Source: Halalkaliarchaeum sp036625675 (GTDB taxonomy: Archaea > Halobacteriota > Halobacteria > Halobacteriales > Haloferacaceae). Taken from it: DNA of 13,059 nucleotides. Both the position numbers and the translations under genes were made by a program. Below the pieces are notes generated by a model. It ran no database searches. It saw nothing but the letters and a program-made list of their open reading frames with translations, and had not been told where the DNA came from. Below, in pieces: positions 1 through 5,840 of this stretch; the stretch's first letter is position 1; every line of letters starts with the position of its first letter. The DNA lies in assembly GCA_036625675.1 (NCBI GenBank), contig JAZKTH010000063.1, forward strand, positions 1 to 13,059. Direction: 5' to 3'.

Positions 1-1
1 C

Positions 2-1303
2 GACGAGGCCGAGGAGCGGTTCGAATCCGCCAGGCGGGAGGGGGAGGCGTACTTCGACAACGACTCGGTGTACCTCGAGCGGTACCTGGAGCGTCCCCGC
101 CACATCGAGGTACAGATCATCGCCGACGAGGCCGGCACCGTCCGTCACCTCGGCGAGCGGGACTGCTCGCTCCAGCGCCGCCACCAGAAGATCATCGAGG
201 AGGCGCCCTCCCCCGCGATCGACGACGACCTCCGGGAAGAGCTCGGCGAGGCCGCCCGCCGGGGGGTGCGGGAGGCGGAGTACACGAACGCCGGCACCGT
301 GGAATTCCTCGTCGAAGGCGAGGAGTTCTACTTCCTCGAGGTCAACACCCGGATCCAGGTCGAACACACCGTCACCGAACAGCTCACCGGGATCGACATC
401 GTAAAGGAGCAGCTCCGGGTCGCGGCCGGGGAGGAACTCCAGTTCGCCCAGGAGGAAGTCGAGCTGTCCGGACACGCGATGGAGTTCCGGATCAACGCCG
501 AGAACCCGGCCGCGGAGTTCTCCCCCGCGACGGGGACGCTGGAGACGTACGACCCGCCGGGCGGGATCGGGATCCGCCTCGACGACGCGGTCCGGCAGGG
601 CGACCAGATCGCCGGGGACTACGACTCGATGTTCGCGAAGCTGATCGTCGAGGGGCGCGACAGGACCGAGTGTCTGGCCCGATCGCGCCGGGCGCTCGCG
701 GAGTTCGAGATCGAAGGGCTCCACACGGTGATCCCGTTTCACCGCCTCATGCTGTCCGACGAGGCGTTCGTGGCCGGCGAACACACGACCGACTACCTCG
801 ACTCGGAGCTGGACCCCGACCGGATCGCGGAGGCGGTCGACCGGTGGGGACCGGCGTCGGAGGAGGGCGAGGCGGAGGCGGACGGCGAGGAGGCGACAGA
901 GCGAGAGTTCACCGTCGAGGTGAACGGCAAGCGCTTCGAGGTGAGCCTGGAGGAGCGCGGCGGACCCGCCATCCCGACGCCGTCGACGGGAAGCGGCCGA
1001 ACCCGCGATCGGCCGCCCCAGGCGACCGACGAGGGCGCCGGAGACGGGGGGGCCGGCGGCGGCAGCGACGCCCCCGTCATCACCGGCGAGGGGGAGACGG
1101 TCGCCGCCGAGATGCAGGGGACCGTGCTGTCGGTCGACGTCGGTGCGGGTGACGAGGTCGGGCCGGGCGACGTCGTGCTGGTGCTGGAGGCGATGAAGAT
1201 GGAAAACGACGTGATCGTCGAGCGGGGCGGCACCGTGACGCAGGTGCTCGTCGAGGAGGGCGAGAGCGTCGACATGGGCGACCCGCTGATCGTCCTGGAG
1301 TGA
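2..1303 (+). CDS. Acyl-CoA carboxylase alpha subunit (biotin carboxylase-BCCP fusion), 3' part
   Basis: Biotin-dependent acetyl-/propionyl-CoA carboxylase alpha chain. It carboxylates its own biotin using ATP and bicarbonate, then presents it to a separate carboxyltransferase beta chain. The frame is open from base 2, so the N-terminal part, including the start of the ATP-grasp fold, lies outside the window; 433 residues are visible. Seen: RHIEVQ and GERDCSLQRRHQK of the ATP-grasp core, then FLEVNTRIQVEH, which carries the metal-binding Glu/Asn and catalytic Arg. The biotin-carboxylase C-terminal domain follows. Next come a short beta domain (FTVEVNGKRFEV), an acidic/Pro-Gly linker (about 970-1070) and a biotinyl domain with EAMKMEN; the biotinylated Lys is codon 1196-1198. 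The C-terminus is intact (stop 1301-1303). The fusion resembles haloarchaeal PccA/AccC-type proteins. The substrate (acetyl- or propionyl-CoA) cannot be decided from the sequence. Pyruvate carboxylase is less likely because no carboxyltransferase domain follows. Confidence 0.93.
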   Translation, partial: DEAEERFESARREGEAYFDNDSVYLERYLERPRHIEVQIIADEAGTVRHLGERDCSLQRRHQKIIEEAPSPAIDDDLREELGEAARRGVREAEYTNAGTVEFLVEGEEFYFLEVNTRIQVEHTVTEQLTGIDIVKEQLRVAAGEELQFAQEEVELSGHAMEFRINAENPAAEFSPATGTLETYDPPGGIGIRLDDAVRQGDQIAGDYDSMFAKLIVEGRDRTECLARSRRALAEFEIEGLHTVIPFHRLMLSDEAFVAGEHTTDYLDSELDPDRIAEAVDRWGPASEEGEAEADGEEATEREFTVEVNGKRFEVSLEERGGPAIPTPSTGSGRTRDRPPQATDEGAGDGGAGGGSDAPVITGEGETVAAEMQGTVLSVDVGAGDEVGPGDVVLVLEAMKMENDVIVERGGTVTQVLVEEGESVDMGDPLIVLE

Positions 1304-1384
1304 TAGTGTTTGTTGTAGGGAGTCACCGTGTCGACCGCCCGAGGACGTGGCGGTCGACCGCTAACCGTCTACAACAAACAGTAT
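1304..1384. repeat. Nested inverted repeat downstream of the carboxylase gene
   Basis: Perfect 12-bp arms TGTTTGTTGTAG (1307-1318) and CTACAACAAACA (1369-1380) enclose a second perfect 9-bp stem, TCGACCGCC (1331-1339) with GGCGGTCGA (1349-1357), around a 9-base loop. The outer arms are strikingly AT-rich for this DNA, the inner stem GC-rich. The structure begins a few bases after the carboxylase stop codon. It could be a terminator, a paired regulatory site, a structured RNA or a very short MITE-like element. I saw no clear target-site duplication flanking it. Confidence 0.75.
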
Positions 1385-1424
1385 GAGACGACCGCCGCGG
1401 GGCGCGGTACCGACTCTCACTGCA

Positions 1425-1456
1425 CAGTTATTACGCCCCGCGAGGAATTGACAGTG
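1425..1456 (+). promoter_or_regulatory. Promoter of the methyltransferase gene
   Basis: A TTATTA box at 1428-1433 sits about 26 bases before the GTG at 1456, the spacing expected for a leaderless haloarchaeal transcript. No Shine-Dalgarno motif is present. This spacing supports the GTG start. Confidence 0.55.
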
Positions 1457-2169
1457 TGTCACAGAGTGTGACGGAGACGGATCCGTACGGACGCGCGATC
1501 CGCGATCACTCCCTCGGAACGCGGACGGAACCGCTCGTCGACCGCGACGGGGAACGGACCCGCGAGCACGCGATCGAGCGGTGGTACTTCGGCGACCACG
1601 ACCCCGACGCGTGGCGCGATTCGTGGCTCGAGGGACCGCTGCTGGACATGGGCGCCGGCGCGGGGAGGGACGCGCTGTACTACCAGCAACGGTTCGAGAC
1701 GGTCGCTATCGACGTGAGCGAACACCTCGTGGAGACGATGCGGGATCGGGGCGTCGACGACGCCCGACGGGTCGACATGTTCTCGCTTACCGAGCACTTC
1801 GGCCGCGATCGATTCCGGTCGGCCCACGCGATCGGGACGCAGGTCGGGCTGGCGGGGTCGATGGCCGGGGTTCGGGAGTTCCTGGGCGACCTCGCGGCCG
1901 TGACTGCGGGGGACACGACCGCGGTGATCGACAACTACGCCCCCGGGGTGGCGGAAACGACGGACGTCTTCGCGTACCGCGAGGATCCGGCACCCGGTCT
2001 CGCGTTCCGGGTGTACCACTGCGAGTACGAGGGGGACGTGGGGGAGACGCTGCTTTTCCGGCTGTTCAGCGTCGATCGGCTCCGGGAGGCGACGATCGGA
2101 ACCCCGTGGGAGGTCGGGGAAGTCGACTACCGGGACACCCAGTGGCGAGCGGCACTCAAAAAAGGGTGA
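1456..2169 (+). CDS. Class I SAM-dependent methyltransferase, substrate unknown
   Basis: A 237-residue soluble protein with a Rossmann-type methyltransferase core. Motif I is LLDMGAGAGRDAL (about residues 62-73). The acidic residue ending strand beta2, expected to contact the SAM ribose, is Asp86 in AIDVS. A VDMF segment at 106-109 matches the usual adenine-contact position. The N-terminal ~60 residues are hydrophilic and probably form a cap; the C-terminal region ends in strands and a short basic tail (ALKKG). The start is GTG 1456, backed by a TATA-like box about 26 bases upstream; a further in-frame GTG lies at 1468. It stands alone and is convergent with the RAM-domain gene downstream, so context gives no substrate. 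The fold is secure, but the target (small molecule, protein or RNA) is not. Confidence 0.88.
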   Translation: MSQSVTETDPYGRAIRDHSLGTRTEPLVDRDGERTREHAIERWYFGDHDPDAWRDSWLEGPLLDMGAGAGRDALYYQQRFETVAIDVSEHLVETMRDRGVDDARRVDMFSLTEHFGRDRFRSAHAIGTQVGLAGSMAGVREFLGDLAAVTAGDTTAVIDNYAPGVAETTDVFAYREDPAPGLAFRVYHCEYEGDVGETLLFRLFSVDRLREATIGTPWEVGEVDYRDTQWRAALKKG

Positions 2170-2216
2170 TCCGACCGTCGATCCTGTCGGCGCGATCCGA
2201 CCGTCGATTCCGACGG
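2168..2216. terminator. Direct repeat and hairpin between convergent genes (possible bidirectional terminator)
   Basis: Two perfect 15-bp direct repeats GATCCGACCGTCGAT lie at 2168-2182 and 2194-2208. The second copy runs into a hairpin, CCGTCG (2201-2206), loop ATTC, CGACGG (2211-2216). The region lies between the stops of two genes that read toward each other, where a terminator is expected. It also begins just after an A-rich stretch at the end of the methyltransferase gene. Function is inferred from position only. Confidence 0.35.
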
Positions 2217-2239
2217 CCGATCGATCCCGGGGCAGGCGG

Positions 2240-2470
2240 TCACCCCATCGCGATGTACGTCTGCGTGTCCTCGACGCCCTCGACCTCCCGGAGCGCGGTC
2301 GTCGCGACCTCCTTCACCTGCCCCGGCGAGTCGGCGTCCACCTTGACGATGAAGTCGACGTCGCCGGCGACGATGTGGACGTCGACGACGCCGGGGAGCG
2401 CACTCAGTTCCGATCGGATCCGGTCCGCCTCCCCGGTGTTGACCTTCACCATGACGTAGGCGACCACCAT
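2240..2470 (-). CDS. Stand-alone Lrp/AsnC ligand-binding (RAM) domain protein
   Basis: A 76-residue protein consisting only of the alpha/beta RAM domain found at the C-terminus of Lrp/AsnC regulators, with no helix-turn-helix. Seen: N-terminal strand VVAYVMVK, then GEAD..., the central VHIVAGDVDFIVKVD signature (about 31-45), and the closing GVEDTQTYIAMG. The family forms dimers or higher oligomers that bind amino acids or other small ligands at subunit interfaces. Its ATG is only 2 bases after the trkA stop, so it is almost certainly co-transcribed and probably translationally coupled with trkA. That suggests it senses a ligand for, or assembles with, the TrkA protein, but this is inference. 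It is clearly related to the RAM protein at 3257-3490, on the other side of trkA. Confidence 0.9.
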   Translation of the reverse strand: MVVAYVMVKVNTGEADRIRSELSALPGVVDVHIVAGDVDFIVKVDADSPGQVKEVATTALREVEGVEDTQTYIAMG

Positions 2471-2472
2471 CG

Positions 2473-3159
2473 TCAGTCACCCCCCACGGCAGCGGTCGGG
2501 CTCTCCTCCCCGACGAACAGCTGGCGAACCTCCGCGAGCGCCTCGAACTCCGCGAGCACCGCGACGCGGTCGCCCGGCTCCAGCGAGGAGTCGCCGAGTG
2601 GAATCCCGAGCGGCTCCCCGTCCTTTCCGAACGCGAGGATCCGGGCCTCGGAGGGGAGTTCGACCTCCTCCAGGCTGTAACCGTACAGCGGCGACGAGCG
2701 GGGAACGGTGATCAAAAGCACCTGCAGGTTGGATGCGATGTCGGCGATCGCCTGGATGTTGCCGCCCAGCAGCGCGTTCTTCGCGCCGATCGCCCCCAGC
2801 CGTTCGGGGTAGACGACCTCGTCCACCTCGTCGGCGTACTTCTTGTAGATCTCCTCGCGGTAGTCCTCGTCGATCCGCATCACGGTTCGACAGCCGTGGT
2901 GTTTCCCGATCATGCAGGCGGCGAAGTTGACGTTCAGGTCGCTCGTCAACGCGCCGACTGCGTCCGCCTCCCCGACGCCGGCGTCATCGAGCGTGGGCTC
3001 GCGGGAGCCGTCGCCCTCTACCACCTCGAAGCCCGCGTCCCGGACCCGCTTGGCCTGTTCGGCGTCCCGCTCGACGACGACCACCTCGTGGCCCTCTTCG
3101 GCGAGCACGCGCGCCGTCCGCAGCCCGACGCGGCCACCACCAATGATAACGAAGCGCAT
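2473..3159 (-). CDS. trkA: TrkA family potassium-uptake regulatory protein (RCK_N + RCK_C)
   Basis: A 228-residue cytoplasmic protein of the single-RCK (TrkA/KtrA) type. These form NAD(H)/nucleotide-binding rings that gate Trk/Ktr K+ transporters. Seen: GGGRVG at residues 7-12 followed by an acidic residue closing beta2 (Glu30), the hallmark of an NAD-binding Rossmann fold. A TrkA-C domain follows (about 135-220; SPLYGYSLEEV... PGDRVAVLAE). I chose ATG 3159 (MRFVIIGGG). A longer frame reaches 3192, but the TATA-like box GGTTATT (minus strand, 3184-3190) lies 27 bases before 3159 and inside that extension. The RAM-domain gene follows 2 bases after the stop. No membrane transporter subunit is present in the window, so the partner must be encoded elsewhere. 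The symbol denotes the family. Confidence 0.92.
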   Translation of the reverse strand: MRFVIIGGGRVGLRTARVLAEEGHEVVVVERDAEQAKRVRDAGFEVVEGDGSREPTLDDAGVGEADAVGALTSDLNVNFAACMIGKHHGCRTVMRIDEDYREEIYKKYADEVDEVVYPERLGAIGAKNALLGGNIQAIADIASNLQVLLITVPRSSPLYGYSLEEVELPSEARILAFGKDGEPLGIPLGDSSLEPGDRVAVLAEFEALAEVRQLFVGEESPTAAVGGD

Positions 3160-3256
3160 ACTCGTGTCAAGAACGTCCGCCGGAATAACCATTGCCCCGC
3201 GATCCGCCTCCAGCCCCAGGGGAAGGTTTTTGCGCTATCATGTCATCTGGTAACAT
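3160..3256. promoter_or_regulatory. Divergent promoter region between trkA and the second RAM gene
   Basis: On the minus strand GGTTATT (3184-3190) is about 27 bases upstream of the trkA ATG at 3159. On the plus strand GGTTTTTGCG (3225-3234) is about 27 bases upstream of the ATG at 3257. The two core promoters are only ~40 bases apart, so both units could share one regulator. I found no convincing operator. Confidence 0.6.
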
Positions 3257-3490
3257 ATGGTACACGCGTTCGTCATGGTGAAAGCCGACGTCGGGGAGGC
3301 GGCGACGATGCTCGAGCGGGTCGGATCGATCGGCAGCGTCTCGGAGGCGCACGTCGTCGCCGGCGATCACGACCTGATCGTGGAACTCGACGCGCCGGAG
3401 GTGTACGACCTCCTGCAGACGACCGCAGACGAGATCCAGGGTCTGGAGGGTGTATCGGACACGAAGACGTACGTCTCGATGGAGGAGTGA
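3257..3490 (+). CDS. Second stand-alone Lrp/AsnC ligand-binding (RAM) domain protein
   Basis: A 77-residue RAM-domain protein lacking a DNA-binding domain. It starts MVHAFVMVKADVGEA, has the central AHVVAGDHDLIVELDAPE signature and ends EGVSDTKTYVSMEE. It aligns almost end-to-end with the protein at 2240-2470, sharing the VMVK, VVAGD-D-IV and EGV-DT-TY blocks, so the two look like paralogues. It is transcribed divergently from trkA. The ATG lies about 27 bases after a TTTTTG box, so the mRNA is probably leaderless. It converges on the E1 alpha gene with a 10-base gap. Role inferred: a small-molecule sensor or oligomeric partner. The ligand is unknown. Confidence 0.9.
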   Translation: MVHAFVMVKADVGEAATMLERVGSIGSVSEAHVVAGDHDLIVELDAPEVYDLLQTTADEIQGLEGVSDTKTYVSMEE

Positions 3491-3500
3491 CGGCAAGACT

Positions 3501-4577
3501 TCAGTCAAATTCGAGTTCCTGCGGGTCGTGGTCTTCCAGGAATTCCCGAAGCCGCGACCGCTGTCGCTCCTGAACCGGTGACGGGGTCGCGTAGACGTAG
3601 TCGAACAGCGCGTCGGGGTCCGGGAGTCCGGCGGCCTCCGCGGCCCGTATCTCCGATGCGACCTCGTCGTCGGCCGCCTCCCGGACCGCCTCGACGTCCT
3701 CGTCCTCGAGGACGCCCTCCTCGCGGAGGAAGGCTTCGAACCGGTCCAGCGGGTCGCGCCTCCGCCACTCGGGGAGGTCGGGTTCGGCGTCGCGATACCG
3801 CGACGGGTCGTCGGCGGTGGTGTGGGCGCCGCGTCGGTAGGTAAGCGCCTCGACGAGCACCGGTTCACCCGCCCTGGCGGACGCGAGCGCGTCGGCGATG
3901 ACCTCCCGGACGGCGAGCGGGTCGTTGCCGTCGACGCGAACCCCGTCGATGCCGTAGGCGTCGGCCTTGGCGGCGATCGTGGGGCTTGCAGTCTGGCGGT
4001 CGGCGGGCAGCGAGATCGCCCAGCCGTTGTTCTCACAGAGGAACACGACCGGCGCGGCGAACACGCCCGCGAAGTTCAGCCCCTCGTGGAAATCCCCCTC
4101 CGAGGTCGCGCCGTCGCCGAAGCACGCCAGCGAGGCCCACTCCGCGTCCAGATGGTTCGCGGCCATCCCAGCTCCGACGGCGTGCGGGATCTGGGTGGCG
4201 ATCGGAACTGCCTGCGGGAAGACGGGAACGTCGTGATCCGAGCGGAACTCCGCCAGTCCACGACGAAAACAGAGCAGATCGCTCATCGGAACGCCGCGGG
4301 CGATCTGGAGCGCGTTGGATCGGTAGGTCGGGAACAGCCGGTCGGCGTCCCCCATCGCGTGAGCGGCGCCGACCTGTGCTGCCTCCTGGCCCCGAAACGG
4401 CGGGTAGCCCGACATCCAGCCGCGGCGCTGGAGAGAGACTGCGCGTTCGTCGAACCGGCGGGCCCGGACCATGTCCCGGTAGAGCGTCCGGGCCGCCTCC
4501 GCGCCGTACCGGCTGTCGGACAGCGACCCGCTACCGTCGCCGACGACGGTGTGCAACTGTTCGCCTGCAGCGTCCAT
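3501..4577 (-). CDS. pdhA: 2-oxoacid dehydrogenase E1 component, alpha subunit (PDH/BCKDH type), unlinked to E1 beta
   Basis: A 358-residue thiamine-diphosphate enzyme subunit. With E1 beta it decarboxylates a 2-oxo acid and passes the acyl group to the lipoyl E2. Seen: substrate-channel region PTYRSNALQIARG (about 83-95), TPP/Mg motif GDG at 154-156 ending in ENN at about 182-184, and phosphorylation-loop-like RRGAHTTADDPSRYR (about 248-262). That loop form resembles branched-chain 2-oxoacid dehydrogenases as much as pyruvate dehydrogenases, so the true substrate is uncertain. Length is normal for the family. ATG 4577 is supported by a minus-strand TTTTAAC box (4601-4607) about 27 bases upstream. 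No E1 beta, E2 or E3 gene lies nearby, which is unusual because these are commonly clustered. It is divergent from gap. Confidence 0.9.
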   Translation of the reverse strand: MDAAGEQLHTVVGDGSGSLSDSRYGAEAARTLYRDMVRARRFDERAVSLQRRGWMSGYPPFRGQEAAQVGAAHAMGDADRLFPTYRSNALQIARGVPMSDLLCFRRGLAEFRSDHDVPVFPQAVPIATQIPHAVGAGMAANHLDAEWASLACFGDGATSEGDFHEGLNFAGVFAAPVVFLCENNGWAISLPADRQTASPTIAAKADAYGIDGVRVDGNDPLAVREVIADALASARAGEPVLVEALTYRRGAHTTADDPSRYRDAEPDLPEWRRRDPLDRFEAFLREEGVLEDEDVEAVREAADDEVASEIRAAEAAGLPDPDALFDYVYATPSPVQERQRSRLREFLEDHDPQELEFD

Positions 4578-4607
4578 GTCCGCGGGTCGCGCGCGGACCT
4601 GTTAAAA
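4578..4607 (-). promoter_or_regulatory. Promoter of the E1 alpha gene
   Basis: On the minus strand TTTTAAC (4601-4607) is centred about 27 bases before the ATG. Between box and start is a 7-bp inverted repeat, GTCCGCG (4578-4584) and CGCGGAC (4592-4598). In such GC-rich DNA this may be chance, but its position would suit an operator. Confidence 0.55.
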
Positions 4608-4690
4608 GGGGCGGTCCCGACGGAAAAGAGGCGGTCGCGATGGAAACCGGACGACGCACCCGCCCCGGCCGAGGTGGACGCGCGACGGGC

Positions 4691-4730
4691 GGATTTAAGT
4701 GCGAGTACGGCAATTACTCGAATATGAGTG
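4691..4730 (+). promoter_or_regulatory. gap promoter with TrmB-like operator half-sites
   Basis: GGATTTAAG (4691-4699) is the TATA box, about 27 bases before the ATG at 4724. Between it and the start lies a perfect palindrome CGAGTA (4702-4707), 7-base spacer, TACTCG (4715-4720). Overlapping it, TACT (4715-4718), 7 bases, GAGTG (4726-4730) matches the TACT-N7/8-GAGTA consensus reported for the Halobacterium sugar-metabolism regulator TrmB at all but the last base. A protein bound here would sit on the transcription start, which suggests repression. TrmB control itself is inference. Confidence 0.5.
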
Positions 4731-5770
4731 AAAAGTCGTACCTATCCGCGGGCGAGGGGACGTCCGACGTCGTCCGGGTGGGCCTGAACGGGTTCGGCCG
4801 AATCGGCCGAAACGTCTTTCGCGCGCTGCTTTCGGATCCCCGCATCGAGCTGGTCGGGATCAACGACGTGATGGATCCGGAGGACATGGCGTACCTCGGA
4901 AAGTACGACTCGGTGATGGGGCGTCTCGACGGGCTGGAGCTCGAAGGCGACGTACTCTCGCTGGGTGGAACGAGCGTCCCGCTTTTCAACGTCCAGAGTC
5001 CCGCCGAACTCCCCTGGGACGAACTCGACGTCGACGTCGCGCTGGAGTGTACGGGCGTGTTCCGCACGTACGAGGACGCGTACGGCCACGTCGAGGCCGG
5101 GGCCGACGCGGCGATCATCTCCGCGCCGCCGAAGGGCGAGCGGCCGGTCAAACAGCTCGTGTACGGCGTGAACCACGACGAGTACGGGGGCGAAGCGGTC
5201 GTCTCCAACGCCTCCTGCACGACCAACAGCGTCACGCCGGTGGCGAAGGTGCTCGACGAGGAGTTCGGCATCCGGTCCGGGACGCTCACGACCGTCCACG
5301 CGTACACCGGCTCCCAGAACCTGATCGACGGACCGATGACCAAGACCCGCCGGGGGCGCGCGGCCGCCGAGAACATCGTCCCGACCACGACGGGGGCCGC
5401 CCAGGCGACCACGGAAATCCTGCCGGAGCTCGAGGGGAAACTCGACGGGATGGCGATCCGGGTGCCCGTTCCGAACGGCTCGATCACCGAGGTCGTGGCC
5501 GACCTGGAGGCGTCGCCCGACGCCGAAGAGATCAACGGGGCGTTCCGGGCGGCCGCGGATTCGGGGCCGCTGGAGGGAGTTCTCGGATACACGGACGAGG
5601 CGGTCGTCTCCCGGGACATCACCGGACTCCCCTTCTCGTCGTACGTCGACCTGCCGTCGACCAACGTCGTCGGCGAGGACGGCGTCGCGAAGGTACTGAC
5701 CTGGTACGACAACGAGTACGGCTTCTCGAACCGGATGCTGGACGTGGCGGCGTTCGTCACCGGCTACTGA
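4724..5770 (+). CDS. gap: Glyceraldehyde-3-phosphate dehydrogenase, bacterial type I
   Basis: A 348-residue cytosolic enzyme oxidising glyceraldehyde-3-phosphate to 1,3-bisphosphoglycerate with NAD(P)+. Seen: an N-terminal extension of ~15 residues before VRVGLNGFGRIGR (NAD-binding, about 17-29); Asp48 in GIND, typical of NAD preference; catalytic SNASCTTN with Cys165; the base His192 in TVHAYT; NIVPTTTGAA (about 217-226) of the phosphate site; C-terminal WYDNEYGFSNR. This is the bacterial/eukaryal class, which haloarchaea use for catabolism, not the archaeal GapN/GapB class. The frame is open far upstream, but ATG 4724 fits the promoter spacing and family length. pgk follows 70 bases downstream and catalyses the next step. 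Confidence 0.96.
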   Translation: MSEKSYLSAGEGTSDVVRVGLNGFGRIGRNVFRALLSDPRIELVGINDVMDPEDMAYLGKYDSVMGRLDGLELEGDVLSLGGTSVPLFNVQSPAELPWDELDVDVALECTGVFRTYEDAYGHVEAGADAAIISAPPKGERPVKQLVYGVNHDEYGGEAVVSNASCTTNSVTPVAKVLDEEFGIRSGTLTTVHAYTGSQNLIDGPMTKTRRGRAAAENIVPTTTGAAQATTEILPELEGKLDGMAIRVPVPNGSITEVVADLEASPDAEEINGAFRAAADSGPLEGVLGYTDEAVVSRDITGLPFSSYVDLPSTNVVGEDGVAKVLTWYDNEYGFSNRMLDVAAFVTGY

Positions 5771-5801
5771 ACGGACGACGCCGTCGGCGAGTAAACGGAC
5801 G

Positions 5802-5832
5802 AATTATTTCCCTGCGAGCGAAACCGGTTCGG
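5802..5832 (+). promoter_or_regulatory. Own promoter of pgk
   Basis: An AATTATTT box at 5802-5809, in the short gap after gap, is centred about 27 bases before an in-frame GTG at 5832 and about 36 before the ATG at 5841. pgk can therefore be transcribed separately from gap, probably in addition to read-through. Confidence 0.5.
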
Positions 5833-5840
5833 TGACTTCC

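Noticed and set aside
3160..3192. Longer TrkA start at 3192
   Set aside because: The added residues precede the canonical Rossmann start MRFVIIGGG, and the TATA-like box sits inside the extension.
3986..4723. Upstream extension of the gap frame by ~246 residues
   Set aside because: It runs antisense through the E1 alpha gene, gives an Arg/Pro-rich N-terminus foreign to GAPDH, and ignores the TATA box placed for ATG 4724.
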